From contig NC_040022.1 in NCBI RefSeq assembly GCF_000972845.2, forward strand, positions 1,550,001 to 1,614,000: a stretch of DNA of 64,000 nucleotides. Direction: 5' to 3'. Under the pieces are notes generated by a model. The model was given only the letters and a program-made list of their open reading frames with translations. It did no database searches and was not told where the DNA came from. The stretch is from Larimichthys crocea. Its lineage: Eukaryota; Chordata; Actinopteri; Sciaenidae. Positions 54,442 to 64,000 of this stretch are shown piece after piece (position 1 is the stretch's first letter; every line of letters begins with the position of its first letter). Position numbers and translations under genes: made by a program.

Positions 54442-57120
54442 CTGGACGGCTCAAATCCTACCTCCTCTTAAACACTGGTAGACGATACTGTCCTACGGCG
54501 TCTAAGCTGGTGTTTCTTACCTGCCTCAAGCTTTCCTCAGCATCAATGTTGTTCAGTAGTGAAGAAAATAACCAGGATCGGAGTGGGTACATAGGTGGAA
54601 AACTGTGACAGCAGTATTCCTGCCTGCACGTCTTTTACTGTGATCTTCTCTCATGCCATTCAGACGTCTTCATGCTTCATGATCATACAACCGGTATCCA
54701 AACCAGCTTCCGTGATTCTGTAAGTGAAAAGACGTGGTGTTATTTTGTTAGCTAGCATAACTTGTTGCCATGTTGTTTATGGGGATTAGTGACATGATGC
54801 AGGGACGGACTGTACAGTGCAACACTGAAGTCACCCGATGGCCAAATTTTGGTGGTCATCATGGTATAAAAGGGGGGGTTTCAAAAAAAGAGAGAGACTG
54901 TATATTTTCTGTGTCTTCATCTTGTATGCAAATAATGTATATTGTTCACGACCTAAAATGCAATCAGTGCATTATCAAAGTAATCTGTTACCTGTTTTAT
55001 TAACATCTGCAATTTTCTGTTCGGTTGCCAAAGTGGGAATCAGTGCGACAGACAGGAAGTGACACACCATAGGTCATATTATCTGTTACTAAGCCACAGG
55101 TTACAGTAAAAACATTTTTCGGGTATATTCAGACAAGATCAGGTGCTGCGGGCGAAGTAACGCAGGGTTGTGTCTATTTGTGTTGAATGTAACTGCCGTG
55201 CAACAATCAGGAAATTACTTTTTATTTTGCCGATTCACTGGCTTTATCGATGCCGTGCTCCCTCACTCTCATTCGCTGTCTTTGTCACTCAACCACTGCT
55301 CTCTCAAACCGTTGGGACACAAACCAAATTAAACTTCTTTGTGTCTCTGTTTTGCAGCCTAAATTGCGAGTCAGACTCAGAACAGAACACAACAGGTAGA
55401 GAGTTTAGTCCATGAATCCACCTGGATAGTCTCAGTTTCAGAGACATTTCAGGCTGACCGTGGAGGTTTGATCGGTCTAACCGATTGGCAGCTGTTTTCT
55501 ACAAATCCAGCGCCACTTCACTGCATTTTTTTGGCACCAAAAAATGCACTACCCCAACTCAAATTCATAAAAAAATGCATTTTTACTGCAGTGCCTGATC
55601 CTGTCTGAACGCACCCTTAGAAGGATTAAAAATCCAGGAAATGTTAGAAGGAGGTTAAATAAACCTGAATGTACTTTGGAGCGGCTCATACGCGACATGA
55701 TTCCTCATCAGATAATTCTTGTTTCTTGAGAAACTTGGGAAAAAAAAAAAAAAAAAGAGTCAAATATTTGTTACGTTTACTTCAACATCCATCTGTCACC
55801 AGCTTTTCAAAGTCTCCTGTTTATGAACTAAACTATGGATTTCTCGTTTTCTAAAATAATGTAAGCGGTATACGTCGTTATTTAGTGTAGATCTTTTAAA
55901 TCGGATCACTCAGAAGAGACTGCCACACATTTTAAGTAACTTTTCATCGCTGTTACATCTCCATCGGTTTTTAGAACTTTTTACTCGCTTTGATTGACAA
56001 AATATGAGATTATGAGCAGTTTTAATGTTTTTTGTACTTTATGCAAGGGTGTCTGTTGTTGTTTTTTTTCCCAAGGCTTTGTTCCATCACATCTTTTACT
56101 CCTCTTGACTCTTCAAGGTCGTACTCTACTCTGAATCTTTTTAGCATCAAACACTCAGCTCCTGTTGACTGAAAAGATGCCTGTAGAGTTATTCACAGCA
56201 GAAAGACTTCTCACAGTGCCCCTGCAGCGTAGCCGACCTCTCAGCTCTCTGTGTGTACATATAGTACTTTTTTAATGTGGCTAAAACACAGTTTACATGT
56301 TACACTACTCATTCTGACTAAAGCTGCAGCCATATTCTGGCGTAAGTACATATTTTAGAATATATTGAACACATGTAAAGGCGAGTAGAGAGGTAGATCA
56401 TGCTGCAGGAGTGATGTTTTGATGCTCTACAGACATTTTAAGGCCTACAGATGCTGAGTGGTGCAAGATCAATTTAAATGATCATGAATGACCTAGGAGC
56501 AGGGCATTACCCCTGGGTTAGATATGTAAGTAATTTTTCTTTAGAGTATAAAAAGCATAACAATATATACGTATTAAAGTAGTGTTTGACCCAGGTTCTG
56601 CCTCACATTCTCTCCTCAAGGTCTTGATTTAAGTAGACGTACACAGAGACTTAAGGTACTATGCAATACAAGCATCTTATGTGATGATGGGTGTTTTAGG
56701 ATGTTATGATGGAGGCATATAGACACAAAGACAGCGATGAAGGTACCAGAGGACCATGCTCATTCGTCATGAGTAGTTCGACATGACACACTTAATTCTG
56801 TCCAGTTGTGTAATGATTTATCCGATTTATCCCAATAAATCTTGTTATGACGTTACCACCACAACATTAGTTGTAGTCCAGCAGATGAATTTTACGTCTT
56901 ATTTCACAGTATTTGTCTTCACGTTGATGCATCCAAGCACTTTTTCTTACTGTTATACTGTAAATATGAAACGATTCTAAATGTTTCTTCTATAACATGT
57001 CATATTAATAATACTGTATGTGAAGGCCTTTACTCGCCTTTTTCTGTATAACTTATCAGCATGATTTTCAGCTGAAAATAAAATGAATGCTAAATATGCA
57101 CAAAGGGTCGTTCTTGTGTG
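54442..57120 (+). other. spsb3: spsb3 3' UTR and following DNA
   Basis: No other gene. AATAAA candidates lie at 55658-55663, 56837-56842 and 57077-57082; the last is followed by GT-rich DNA, so it may be the main end. The distance would make a 2.6-kb 3' UTR containing the family B element. Confidence 0.4.
55121..55619. mobile_element. Family B element, copy 2
   Basis: Left end GGGTATATTCAGACAAGATC with CAGGTGCTGC; right end GCCTGATCCTGTCTG and CGCACCCTTA. The ends match copy 1 at 16918-17396 and are inverted to each other. The element is about 500 bp and lies in the probable spsb3 3' UTR. Confidence 0.7.
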
Positions 57121-57624
57121 TTCATTCATTACAAACTGGTGCCAGAGAAGTTTCAGTTCCAGGATGTCAAATTCGTTCCTTCAGCTAAAATATTTTAAGT
57201 TTTGATTCAGTAATTACTCATTAGTCATTTCAGATCAAGAATTTAGTATTTAATAACTGGACACCTGTTATTTTACATATTAATGTACCACCTGTTTTCT
57301 ACTGAGGGACGCCAACAAGAATAAAGGGAACTGCTGGTTCTGGATGTGTAAAGCTGTCATTAAAAGCAAAAGGTGTTGACTGAAGAATTTAAAATATAAA
57401 ACATGTTCTGGTTTATTTACACTTTTTTTGTTTAGTACATATTTCTATATGTGCTACTTTGTTCTGATGTATTCAGTGTCCATCTAAAATGAAGCAGGTA
57501 ATAAAAATAAAGACTCAGTTATTCTGAAATCTGGATCAGTACAAGGGGCAACACTAACAATTTATTAAAGTAATTACTTAATATTAAACACAAAACACTT
57601 CTTTGGTTTAATATCAAAGATATG

Positions 57625-57730
57625 TGTGCATACACTTTGCTCTTGTAGTACAAACATCAAACATGTATAGACATACGTACAGTTAAAAAAGTACTTGACG
57701 GGTAAATGTAGACATAAACATAACAGAACA
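57625..57730 (+). repeat. Family H repeat, copy 1
   Basis: CACTTTGCTCTTGTAG, then TATAGACATACGTACAGTTA and ACATAAACATAACAG. Similar series at 62590-62700. Probably a fish retroelement fragment. Confidence 0.5.
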
Positions 57731-58329
57731 AGAACAAAATTTCTGTACATATAAAAAGGTAAATATATATATGTATTGTCATGACCTGGCTCTGAGAGTC
57801 ATGGCAAAAGGGAGTCCACACCATGTACATTTGTTTAAACCATTCTTTTTTAAATCCAATTAGACCAAATTAAACAATCATAAAGGATTTGAAGTTACGG
57901 AGTGTGTAGAAGCAGTGATATCAGTGGTGTAGGGTGCGCATGAGTGTGAAGTGTGAGTGTGCAAGTGTTGATAGTGTGAAACAAAAGCAAAGGACAACCT
58001 AAAGCATCAAACTAAACTAAACCAAACCAAACCAACCCTGACTGGGGACAGAGGAGCCCAGAACAGGGCAAAGCCGGAGAGAGATCAGAGAAGAGAATGA
58101 GCATCTGGCTGCAGTGGCATAAATACTCTAATCCAAAGTAACATAATAAAAAAACACCTGCAAACAGAGAAACCACACCCAGGAGAGGAGGAGGAAGGGA
58201 CACACTCAGGATACCACATAGGGCATCACAGTATATATAAATATCTGTATGTCTAGACAAGGATTAAAAAAACATTTATATAAACTACAAGGTGAAGTCG
58301 GAGAGGTGGGGTGTTGTGGAGCGGAGCAG
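57731..58329. other. Intergenic DNA before LINE pair
   Basis: No gene was recognised. Some stretches look like old repeats, but I could not assign them. Confidence 0.3.
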
Positions 58330-59250
58330 GTGGTCATGAGCAGATTAAGAATAGGGCACAGTAAACTAAATAACATATTAGTATATATATTATTATATTA
58401 ACATCCAACTGGTCGATGTAGATGTGGGGAGAGAGAGACAGTGGAGCATGTGATTGTTGATTGTCATGGATATGAAAGGGAGAGGGAAGAGATGATGGCA
58501 GGGTTGCAGAGGACAGGAGCAGTGGAGAATAGTTTTAAAAGTATAATAGAATGTGGGAAATGCAGAGAAGGGAGGAAAATCATAATGAGATATCTTGTTT
58601 TAAATGGGTTAATTAAAGGAATCCTCTTACCCGACCGATATATGTTAACTAATAAAGTGAGAGAAGTTTCATTTAAAATAATTCATAGATGTTATCCATC
58701 CAATGATCATACTGTTAGAAGATTAAAAAAAGATATTGATGTGAAATGCACTTTCTGTTCTGAACATATTGAAACAGTTACTTATTTATTTTGCCACTGC
58801 ACCTTTGTCCGAAGTCTTTGGACTGATACCTGTAACTTTATTGCTAAAAATGTTGATAATGATTTTAAGTTGTTTTGGAGGGATGTACTGTTTGGGCTCT
58901 TTGACTTGAACAAAAATAGAGTAAGATTAAACGAAACATTTATTATCAATCTCATCATACTGATGGCAAAATTTCATATTCATAAGTGTAAATTTACTCG
59001 AAGAAAACCATCTTTTGTTGCCTTTCACGGTGAGCTCAGACAGTACATCGCTTCCATTAAGTTTTCTAATAACACAAAAGCTATAAAAACGCTTAATATA
59101 TATGAACATTTAAATATATTTATGTAAACTCTTTCTCCCCCCTGGCGAATATACATGAATGTTTTTGTAATGTTTTGTATATGATCTGTGTTCCTTTGTT
59201 TGTGAAACAAAGTTCTAATAAAATAAAATTAAAATTAAAAGAATTGAAAA
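58330..59250 (+). mobile_element. Two joined LINE 3' fragments with a 228-codon fused frame
   Basis: The frame at 58441-59127 reads first EHVIVDCHGYEREREE and later IIMRYLVLNGLIKGI, like the C-terminus of one LINE group; upstream at 58330-58440 the same strand holds LRIGHSKLNN and GRCRCGERETV with a stop between. From about residue 60 the frame changes to NKVREVSFKIIHRCYP and a CTFCSEHIETVTYLFCHC knuckle (zf-RVT), which is the C-terminus of an L1/Tx1-type ORF2. The tail ends in AATAAAATAAAATTAAA-type sequence at 59216-59250. I read this as a 5'-truncated L1 next to or in an older LINE. It is not a host gene. Confidence 0.7.
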
Positions 59251-59279
59251 AAGGAAAAAGGCAGTAGTAAATAAGTAAA

Positions 59280-59600
59280 GTCCAGAAGAGGGCGGTATGT
59301 GCAACAATAAGGAGCCGACTGCCGGATGCGCACCGAGTGAGCGGAAGTTGTGCGCCTTGCTTGCGGAGGTCAGGTTGAATTCTCATCGGGGACATTGAGG
59401 TATTTTTAATTTAGACATTTGCAGCATATAAACAGCTCATCGATAGCTCATCTACAGCTCATTCAAATGTTTGTAGCCTCTAGGTTGATGCATGTTCGTG
59501 CTCGGTCCATGCTGACAGGTCAACACGCTTGAATATCTCAAACAGCTGCTTTAATTTCAGATATTTTTAACCTCTTGCAGGACAAACGCCGTGAGCAGCC
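59280..59600 (+). promoter_or_regulatory. mrps34: mrps34 promoter/5' UTR
   Basis: GCGGAAGT at 59341-59348 is an ETS/GABP site and TGCGCA at 59327-59332 an NRF1 half-site, both common in nuclear genes for mitochondrial proteins. The LINE tail ends about 75 bp upstream, so the promoter must be compact. Transcription start unknown. Confidence 0.45.
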
Positions 59601-62037
59601 ATGGTGAAGAAAAAGCGGCTTCGCCTCATCGCCGAAATGGCTCGAAAGATCCGGGCGTACCGAGAGCTGAAGTCCCGGCCGAGGGAGTCCCAGAAGTACG
59701 CCCTGGATTATGAGACCATGAGGCGGCCGCACACGGGGAAGATGCTGCCCGTGTTGGCCTGGCAGGACGTCCGCAGGGAGAGTCGCCTCTTCCCGCTGCT
59801 GGCAGGCATGAGGATGTTCGGAGTGGGTCGCCTCTTCACCCGCAAGTCCTGGCTGGAGGAGCACACCGAGCCCAGCTACTGGCAGATCACTAAAGTCAAG
59901 GTGGACTACACGTCTGAGGTGAGAGTGTAGTAGTAGTAGTAGTAGTAGTAGTAGTAATAATAATAATAATAATAATAATAATACATTTTATTTCATAGGC
60001 GCCTTTCTGTCACCCGAGGACACCTTACAATAAATGAGAGTAGACAGCAAATAACAGAAACAAACAAAAAGAACCATAAAAGTATCAAATTACAAGAATA
60101 CAACATTTAAAATAGGACAATGCAATTGAATCAGATGGAAAATGCTTTTATAGACAGGTGGGTTTTAAGTGCAGACTTGAATTGTGAGTTGTGAGTTGAT
60201 GTTCCTTAGACATGTCCTTGTGGTTTGTCATGTTAGGATAGGAGTAACCAAGTTATTCTTGTGTTTTCTAGAATATGGATCACGGCAAAGCATGGGGCGT
60301 CCTCACCTACAAAGGTATGTGATTTTAAAACCAGGGGCTCCACAGCGTTTCTGTCTGTGTAACTGTAACTACCATCGAGGACACAAATGTCAACAGCTTT
60401 CTGTTACCTAAGAAATAAGAAAATGCAACACATGGTATGTAAGTGTCATGCATCAAATGTGCCCAGCCCACATTACAAACATAGCAAACAAAGAGCATAA
60501 ACAAAAGAACGAGTGATACACCGTGCATGGGAGACAATACAGAAAATAAATGACTGTTCCTTTAAAGAGAGACAGATTTGACAATGTGAAGATGCCTTAA
60601 AAATGAACAATAATAATAAGTTAAATACAAATGTTCTGTGACCATTTTGTTTTCATAGTCACAGTTATCTTTTTTTTGTTTTTTTTTATGACAATGTAAC
60701 CAAATCTAAACCAATCAGGCATGATAACACAGATAACACAGAATGAATTTTATGGAACACGTTAAATTTGCATGAAGTTGATACAAATCTGAACCTGATG
60801 TTCATTGTAAACATTACTTATTATGAGTAATGCAAAGTCTGTTAACATTTAAGTTTTTATAACGTGTCACTCTTGCTCTTGTCTTTAACAAAATCATTCA
60901 GATCTACAGTTATATCTACAGATATATATAACACCAGCAGTTATGTCCTTACAGGTTCGAATGCTTCATTATGTCAACCAAAAAAAGCCAAATCTTCCAG
61001 CCATACAGTGTCTGACAATCCTAGCAGGCCATAAATAATATATTATAAAAATGAAGCTTCGGGCTGCATGAAATCTGACCGCGGTAATGTGGACATCTCT
61101 GCTTTAAACACATCAAACATAAAGAGACCTCTTACATTGTTGGTATTCAAGACAAAGTGCAACAAACAGGAACTTTAGTCTGCATTAGAAAAAATCAGGA
61201 CATTCTACTACATGTGATGAAAAAGCCTGTTATCTAATATTGTGATACATCGAAGAGTGCAGTTTCCACCGCCAGAGGAAGGAGACCACATCGCAGCTGG
61301 GCACAAACAGACCTCTGCACTGGGATAGATTAAGAGTGACATAGTGCTCTGGATGATAAATATCCTTAATCAAACTGTATGTGCTTGATATAGATATCAA
61401 TATTACAGTAAACTAAATTAATTGGACTACAATACAATTTAAGACAATCGAAATGTATTTATTATCCACTAGAGTAGACCTTTTTCACAGCAGGTGTTTC
61501 CAATCATACTAGTTAAGGTACTGAACCTTAATTAGTATCCTTGGAAATCAATTGGCTGCTGTGGAAAAGGTCTATTGTAACACGTTACGAAGAAGTTGTT
61601 ACTTCAGAGTTTTTCATGAATGATTCCTGAAATGTGGAAAAGGACATTTCTAGTTTGACTTCCTGTTATCATAGAGGTCAGCTGCTGGACTCAAACATAA
61701 CACATGTAGTGATTTTGTTGCATTGTTTTGCTTCACAGGAAAACAGGAGAGCGAGGTCAAGGAGGTGGACAAGGCGGTTTACCACGACTGGCGTCTGGTT
61801 CCCAAACACATGGAGCAGCAGTTTACGGACTTCGAGCCGCTCCCTGAGCCACCTGTGCGCTACGTCCCCTATCCTCCCCTGCTCCGCGCCATGCTGCTGG
61901 CCCAGCACAAGAAAACAACAGGCAGCATAGTGACCAAGGAGCCGTCCTTACCTCTACAGAGGGACGTCCTGCTCAACAAAGACTATTTCCGCAAGCAGGA
62001 ACAAGAGAGGGAGAGGACAGAGGGGACACTGGTGTGA
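59601..62037 (+). CDS. mrps34: Mitochondrial small ribosomal subunit protein mS34
   Basis: Component of the 28S subunit of the mitochondrial ribosome, specific to mitochondria. Exons: 59601-59918, 60272-60314 and 61739-62037 (TGA); 219 residues against 218 in human. Family blocks: basic N-terminus [80 protein letters not shown] and [13 protein letters not shown]. The second exon is very short (43 bp). Intron 1 consists largely of a microsatellite plus a retroelement tail; intron 2 holds a 100-bp hairpin element. ATTAAA at 62216-62221 is the probable poly(A) signal. Confidence 0.93.
59929..60180 (-). mobile_element. Retroelement 3' end with (TAG)n/(TAA)n tail
   Basis: (TAG)n then (TAA)n at 59929-59983 starts about ten bases after the mrps34 exon 1 donor. 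It is followed by ACATTTTATTTCATAGGCGCC and AAGTGCAGACTTG, the reversed 3' end of a common fish LINE/SINE whose tail is an ATT repeat. The two probably came in as one insertion. Confidence 0.65.
61475..61574. mobile_element. 100-bp palindromic (hairpin) MITE
   Basis: The left arm begins TAGACCTTTTTCACAGCAGG; the right arm, reversed, begins TAGACCTTTTCCACAGCAGC. The inner arms (ATACTAGTTAAGGT and ATACTAATTAAGGT when reversed) also pair, leaving a loop of a few bases and one bulge of about five bases. It lies in mrps34 intron 2. No coding capacity. Confidence 0.85.
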
Positions 62038-62215
62038 TATTTGTGGTTCTGAAGGTGGAAATTTTGGACTTTTTGGACCAAATTAGTGTTGGTCATAACT
62101 TCTGCTGTCCAACTACAATGGACGCCCTCGACTCAATGTCTCAAAATCTCGGACTCAAATAATTTCTCTGCTATTTTCAAGCTGGCCTCTCTGTATGTAT
62201 CTGTGTATGGTAAAT

Positions 62216-62221
62216 ATTAAA
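62216..62221 (+). terminator. mrps34: Candidate mrps34 poly(A) signal
   Basis: ATTAAA 179 bp after the stop codon, followed by GT-rich DNA. Confidence 0.45.
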
Positions 62222-62309
62222 TATGTGGTACAAATTTAGCTTCTATCTGTGTTTTGTTCTAATGCTTTTGTACCTGCTTCAAAATAGTTCAGACCAAATG
62301 AATGACTAA

Positions 62310-62450
62310 GTTCACAGCAGAAATAAACATGTTTACAGCCTGGTACAATAAACAGTTTTGGTCTCTATAGTTAATTTCCCTGTTCATGACAACTGTACTG
62401 AGGGAGAATTTTCATTCACCCATTCAAATGATAATAACATGGATTAAAGT
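62310..62450 (-). mobile_element. Family A fragment, copy 7 (reversed)
   Basis: Contains CATGTTTACAGCCTGGTAC, TTTTGGTCTCTATAG and TTCATGACAACTGTACTGAG, the reversed middle part of family A. Confidence 0.65.
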
Positions 62451-62589
62451 TCTCTACGACACTGGTAGACAGTCTCATCACAACAGTCTGACTATCATCT
62501 ACATCTTATTTTATTTTGACAATTTTAAAATATTTTTTGTATTTGTAGATCACATTGATATTTGATCAGAATCAATACGAACCAGAATC

Positions 62590-62700
62590 ACTTTATAGGC
62601 CAGGACTCCGGTTCACTTTGCTCTCAATTGCACATACAGGTATAGACATAAGTACAGTTCAAAAGACAAGGGACATGACAGGTAGGTGCAAACATAAACT
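62590..62700 (+). repeat. Family H repeat, copy 2
   Basis: CACTTTGCTCTCAATTG, then TATAGACATAAGTACAGTTC and CAAACATAAAC match 57625-57730. The stretch AATCACTTTATAGGCC just before it is typical of a fish retroelement. Confidence 0.5.
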
Positions 62701-62806
62701 TTAAACTTAAAACATAAAAAATAACTATATACATATTTAAAAGATAATTTTAAAGTCATAACTGAGAACTAAAACACAAAGACGATGTATTGTTCTGTGA
62801 TTTTGT

Positions 62807-62812
62807 TTTATT
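62807..62812 (-). terminator. Candidate minus-strand poly(A) signal
   Basis: Minus-strand AATAAA, about 80 bp after the stop of the coiled-coil frame at 62893, consistent with that exon being the last of its gene. Confidence 0.45.
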
Positions 62813-62892
62813 TAGGTATATTTTATAAGGGAGGAAACCGGAGCACCCGGGGAAAACCCATGTAAACTTTCTGGGGGGTTATATGGAGGTGA

Positions 62893-64000
62893 TTATTTGT
62901 TTAGCTGTAAGGGAGGTAGGCGGACACCATTTAACGAAGGTTTTGCGGACTGACAATAAACGGGCATGTGTGGGAACCTTGTTATGCGGGAAGATTTAGG
63001 CTGGTCATGTGACTGGTCAACAGTTGGGGGCTGGGGCTTTTTTGAAATAGGAGGCAGTGTGGTCTTTCTTGATTCTTGGTTACATTTAATCTTCAACTGT
63101 CTCAGCTCCATTGACACACTGCTGTTCACCTCCTCCTGACTCTTGACCTTTGTCTCGTACATAACAAGGAGTGCTTTTTGTGACATAGCCTCTGTTTTGA
63201 GTTTTCTGATGCCCCATTGACACTTTTGGAGTTTCTGTATTGCATCATCTGGCCGCCTAGCCAACATGGACTTCAGGTTCTCAATCTCCTTGTCTTTTAC
63301 CTGCAGAAGAACCTTCAGGTTCTGCTGTTTGATCTGCACGCTTGGATAAACTCGTCTTATTTTTTCCATAGTTGTGTTTCTAATGCGAGGCATCCTGGGG
63401 ATTCTGTAAAGATCATTCAAGAGGTTGTGGATCTGGAGCTGGAGAGTCTTAATTTCTTTTTCATACATTTTGATTTTCTCCTCTTGGGTTGTTTTGGTAT
63501 ATTCCAGGGAGTTGATTGTGTTTATTTGGTCTATTACATAACTTTTGTAGTATTCTATGTCCTTTTCTAGTTGTTCCTTTTCTGCCACAAACTTGGCTAG
63601 TTGGCTTTGTGCCAGTTTCTGGGCATTCTCAGCATACTCTCTAACAATGTTGTGTGCTGCCTTTTCATTTGCCAGTAGCTGCTTCACCTTTCGATATTTT
63701 CTCCCCAGATATTTATGCTGGTTTTCAAGGTGACACTTTTGTCTTAAGATCGAATTGATCTCACAAGTCTTGTTTTTGCTTTCTTCTCTGAGTTCTTCAA
63801 TTGTTTTATTCTGTTCACTTATTTGCTCGAGAGCTTTGAATAAATTTTGACTTATCAGTGATTTCTCACTCTGGACAGACATCGTCTCACTGATTTGATG
63901 TTTTGTTCTTTTCTCCAATTCATTAATCTGTTTCAATAAATCGATTATACGGTCCTGTGTTCGATTGGTCATCTTAACATGTTCTTCTTCTTTTTCTGTG
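62893..64000 (-). CDS. Unidentified coiled-coil protein, C-terminal part
   Basis: A minus-strand frame with 359 codons from the ATG at 63972, but it stays open upstream to the window edge (reading EKEEEHVK before that Met), so the true start probably lies outside. Residues 1-190 from that Met are rich in Glu, Lys, Gln and Leu with heptad-like spacing (for example LLKQINELEKR), as in a long coiled coil. A break with PRMPRIRN follows near 195, then a second coil (about 215-300), and a basic, Pro-rich tail (TLPPISKKPQPPTVDQ) ending LPPLQLNK. It uses one uninterrupted exon here and has a poly(A) signal 80 bp beyond the stop. I do not recognise the family; cilia or centrosome proteins often look like this, but that is not evidence. 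A processed copy of a spliced gene is also possible. Confidence 0.6.
   Translation of the reverse strand, partial: TEKEEEHVKMTNRTQDRIIDLLKQINELEKRTKHQISETMSVQSEKSLISQNLFKALEQISEQNKTIEELREESKNKTCEINSILRQKCHLENQHKYLGRKYRKVKQLLANEKAAHNIVREYAENAQKLAQSQLAKFVAEKEQLEKDIEYYKSYVIDQINTINSLEYTKTTQEEKIKMYEKEIKTLQLQIHNLLNDLYRIPRMPRIRNTTMEKIRRVYPSVQIKQQNLKVLLQVKDKEIENLKSMLARRPDDAIQKLQKCQWGIRKLKTEAMSQKALLVMYETKVKSQEEVNSSVSMELRQLKIKCNQESRKTTLPPISKKPQPPTVDQSHDQPKSSRITRFPHMPVYCQSAKPSLNGVRLPPLQLNK

Noticed and set aside
58441..59127. A 228-codon frame as a host gene
   Set aside because: Both halves are LINE C-termini, with an AT-rich retroelement tail; no splice structure or host domain.

Overview
The window comes from a ray-finned fish, most likely a percomorph teleost. 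The genes are intron-rich with GT-AG splice sites and compact, vertebrate-type exons. The gaps between them hold interspersed repeats that I recognise from memory as typical of teleost genomes, including TTAA-flanked MITEs, pogo-like elements, and LINE tails carrying short repeats. No repeat library could be searched, so family names are tentative.

Layout, left to right. (1) 1-2.3 kb: the first two coding exons, minus strand, of a P-loop GTPase of dynamin-like type, running off the left side. (2) 2.3-5.7 kb: repeats and unassigned DNA. (3) 5.7-8.5 kb: nudt9 (mitochondrial ADP-ribose pyrophosphatase, minus strand, 8 exons), head-to-head with (4) mapk3/ERK1 (9.3-16.0 kb, plus strand, 8 coding exons, probable 3' UTR exon to about 21.3 kb). 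(5) gdpd3 (23.6-30.5 kb, plus, 10 exons), a lysophospholipase-D-type phosphodiesterase. (6) 30.5-34.2 kb: a dense repeat cluster containing a three-level nested insertion. (7) ypel3 (non-coding exon 1 near 34.3-34.7 kb, coding 36.7-38.6 kb, plus). (8) atp6v0c, the V-ATPase proteolipid c subunit (43.2-47.7 kb, plus). (9) A 19-bp minisatellite of about 35 copies, then spsb3 (52.1-54.4 kb, plus). (10) A pair of joined LINE fragments at 58.3-59.25 kb, directly before mrps34 (59.6-62.0 kb, plus). (11) At the right edge, minus strand, the last exon of an unidentified coiled-coil protein.

MAPK3-GDPD3-YPEL3 is the order seen in human 16p11.2. ATP6V0C, SPSB3 and MRPS34 lie in human 16p13.3. The window therefore joins two parts of human 16p; nudt9, which is on 4q in humans, is an outsider. 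The genes are housekeeping or signalling genes and do not form one pathway. Exon boundaries below were worked out by hand from splice sites, reading-frame phase and remembered protein families; total coding lengths divide by three for all six plus-strand genes and for nudt9.

I found no bacterial-type system, CRISPR array, tRNA or rRNA. The most notable structures are the nested transposons upstream of ypel3, the pyrimidine tract with a strong decoy acceptor in ypel3 intron 4, the minisatellite upstream of spsb3, the fused LINE open reading frame, a 100-bp hairpin MITE in mrps34, and promoter motifs in mapk3 and atp6v0c.
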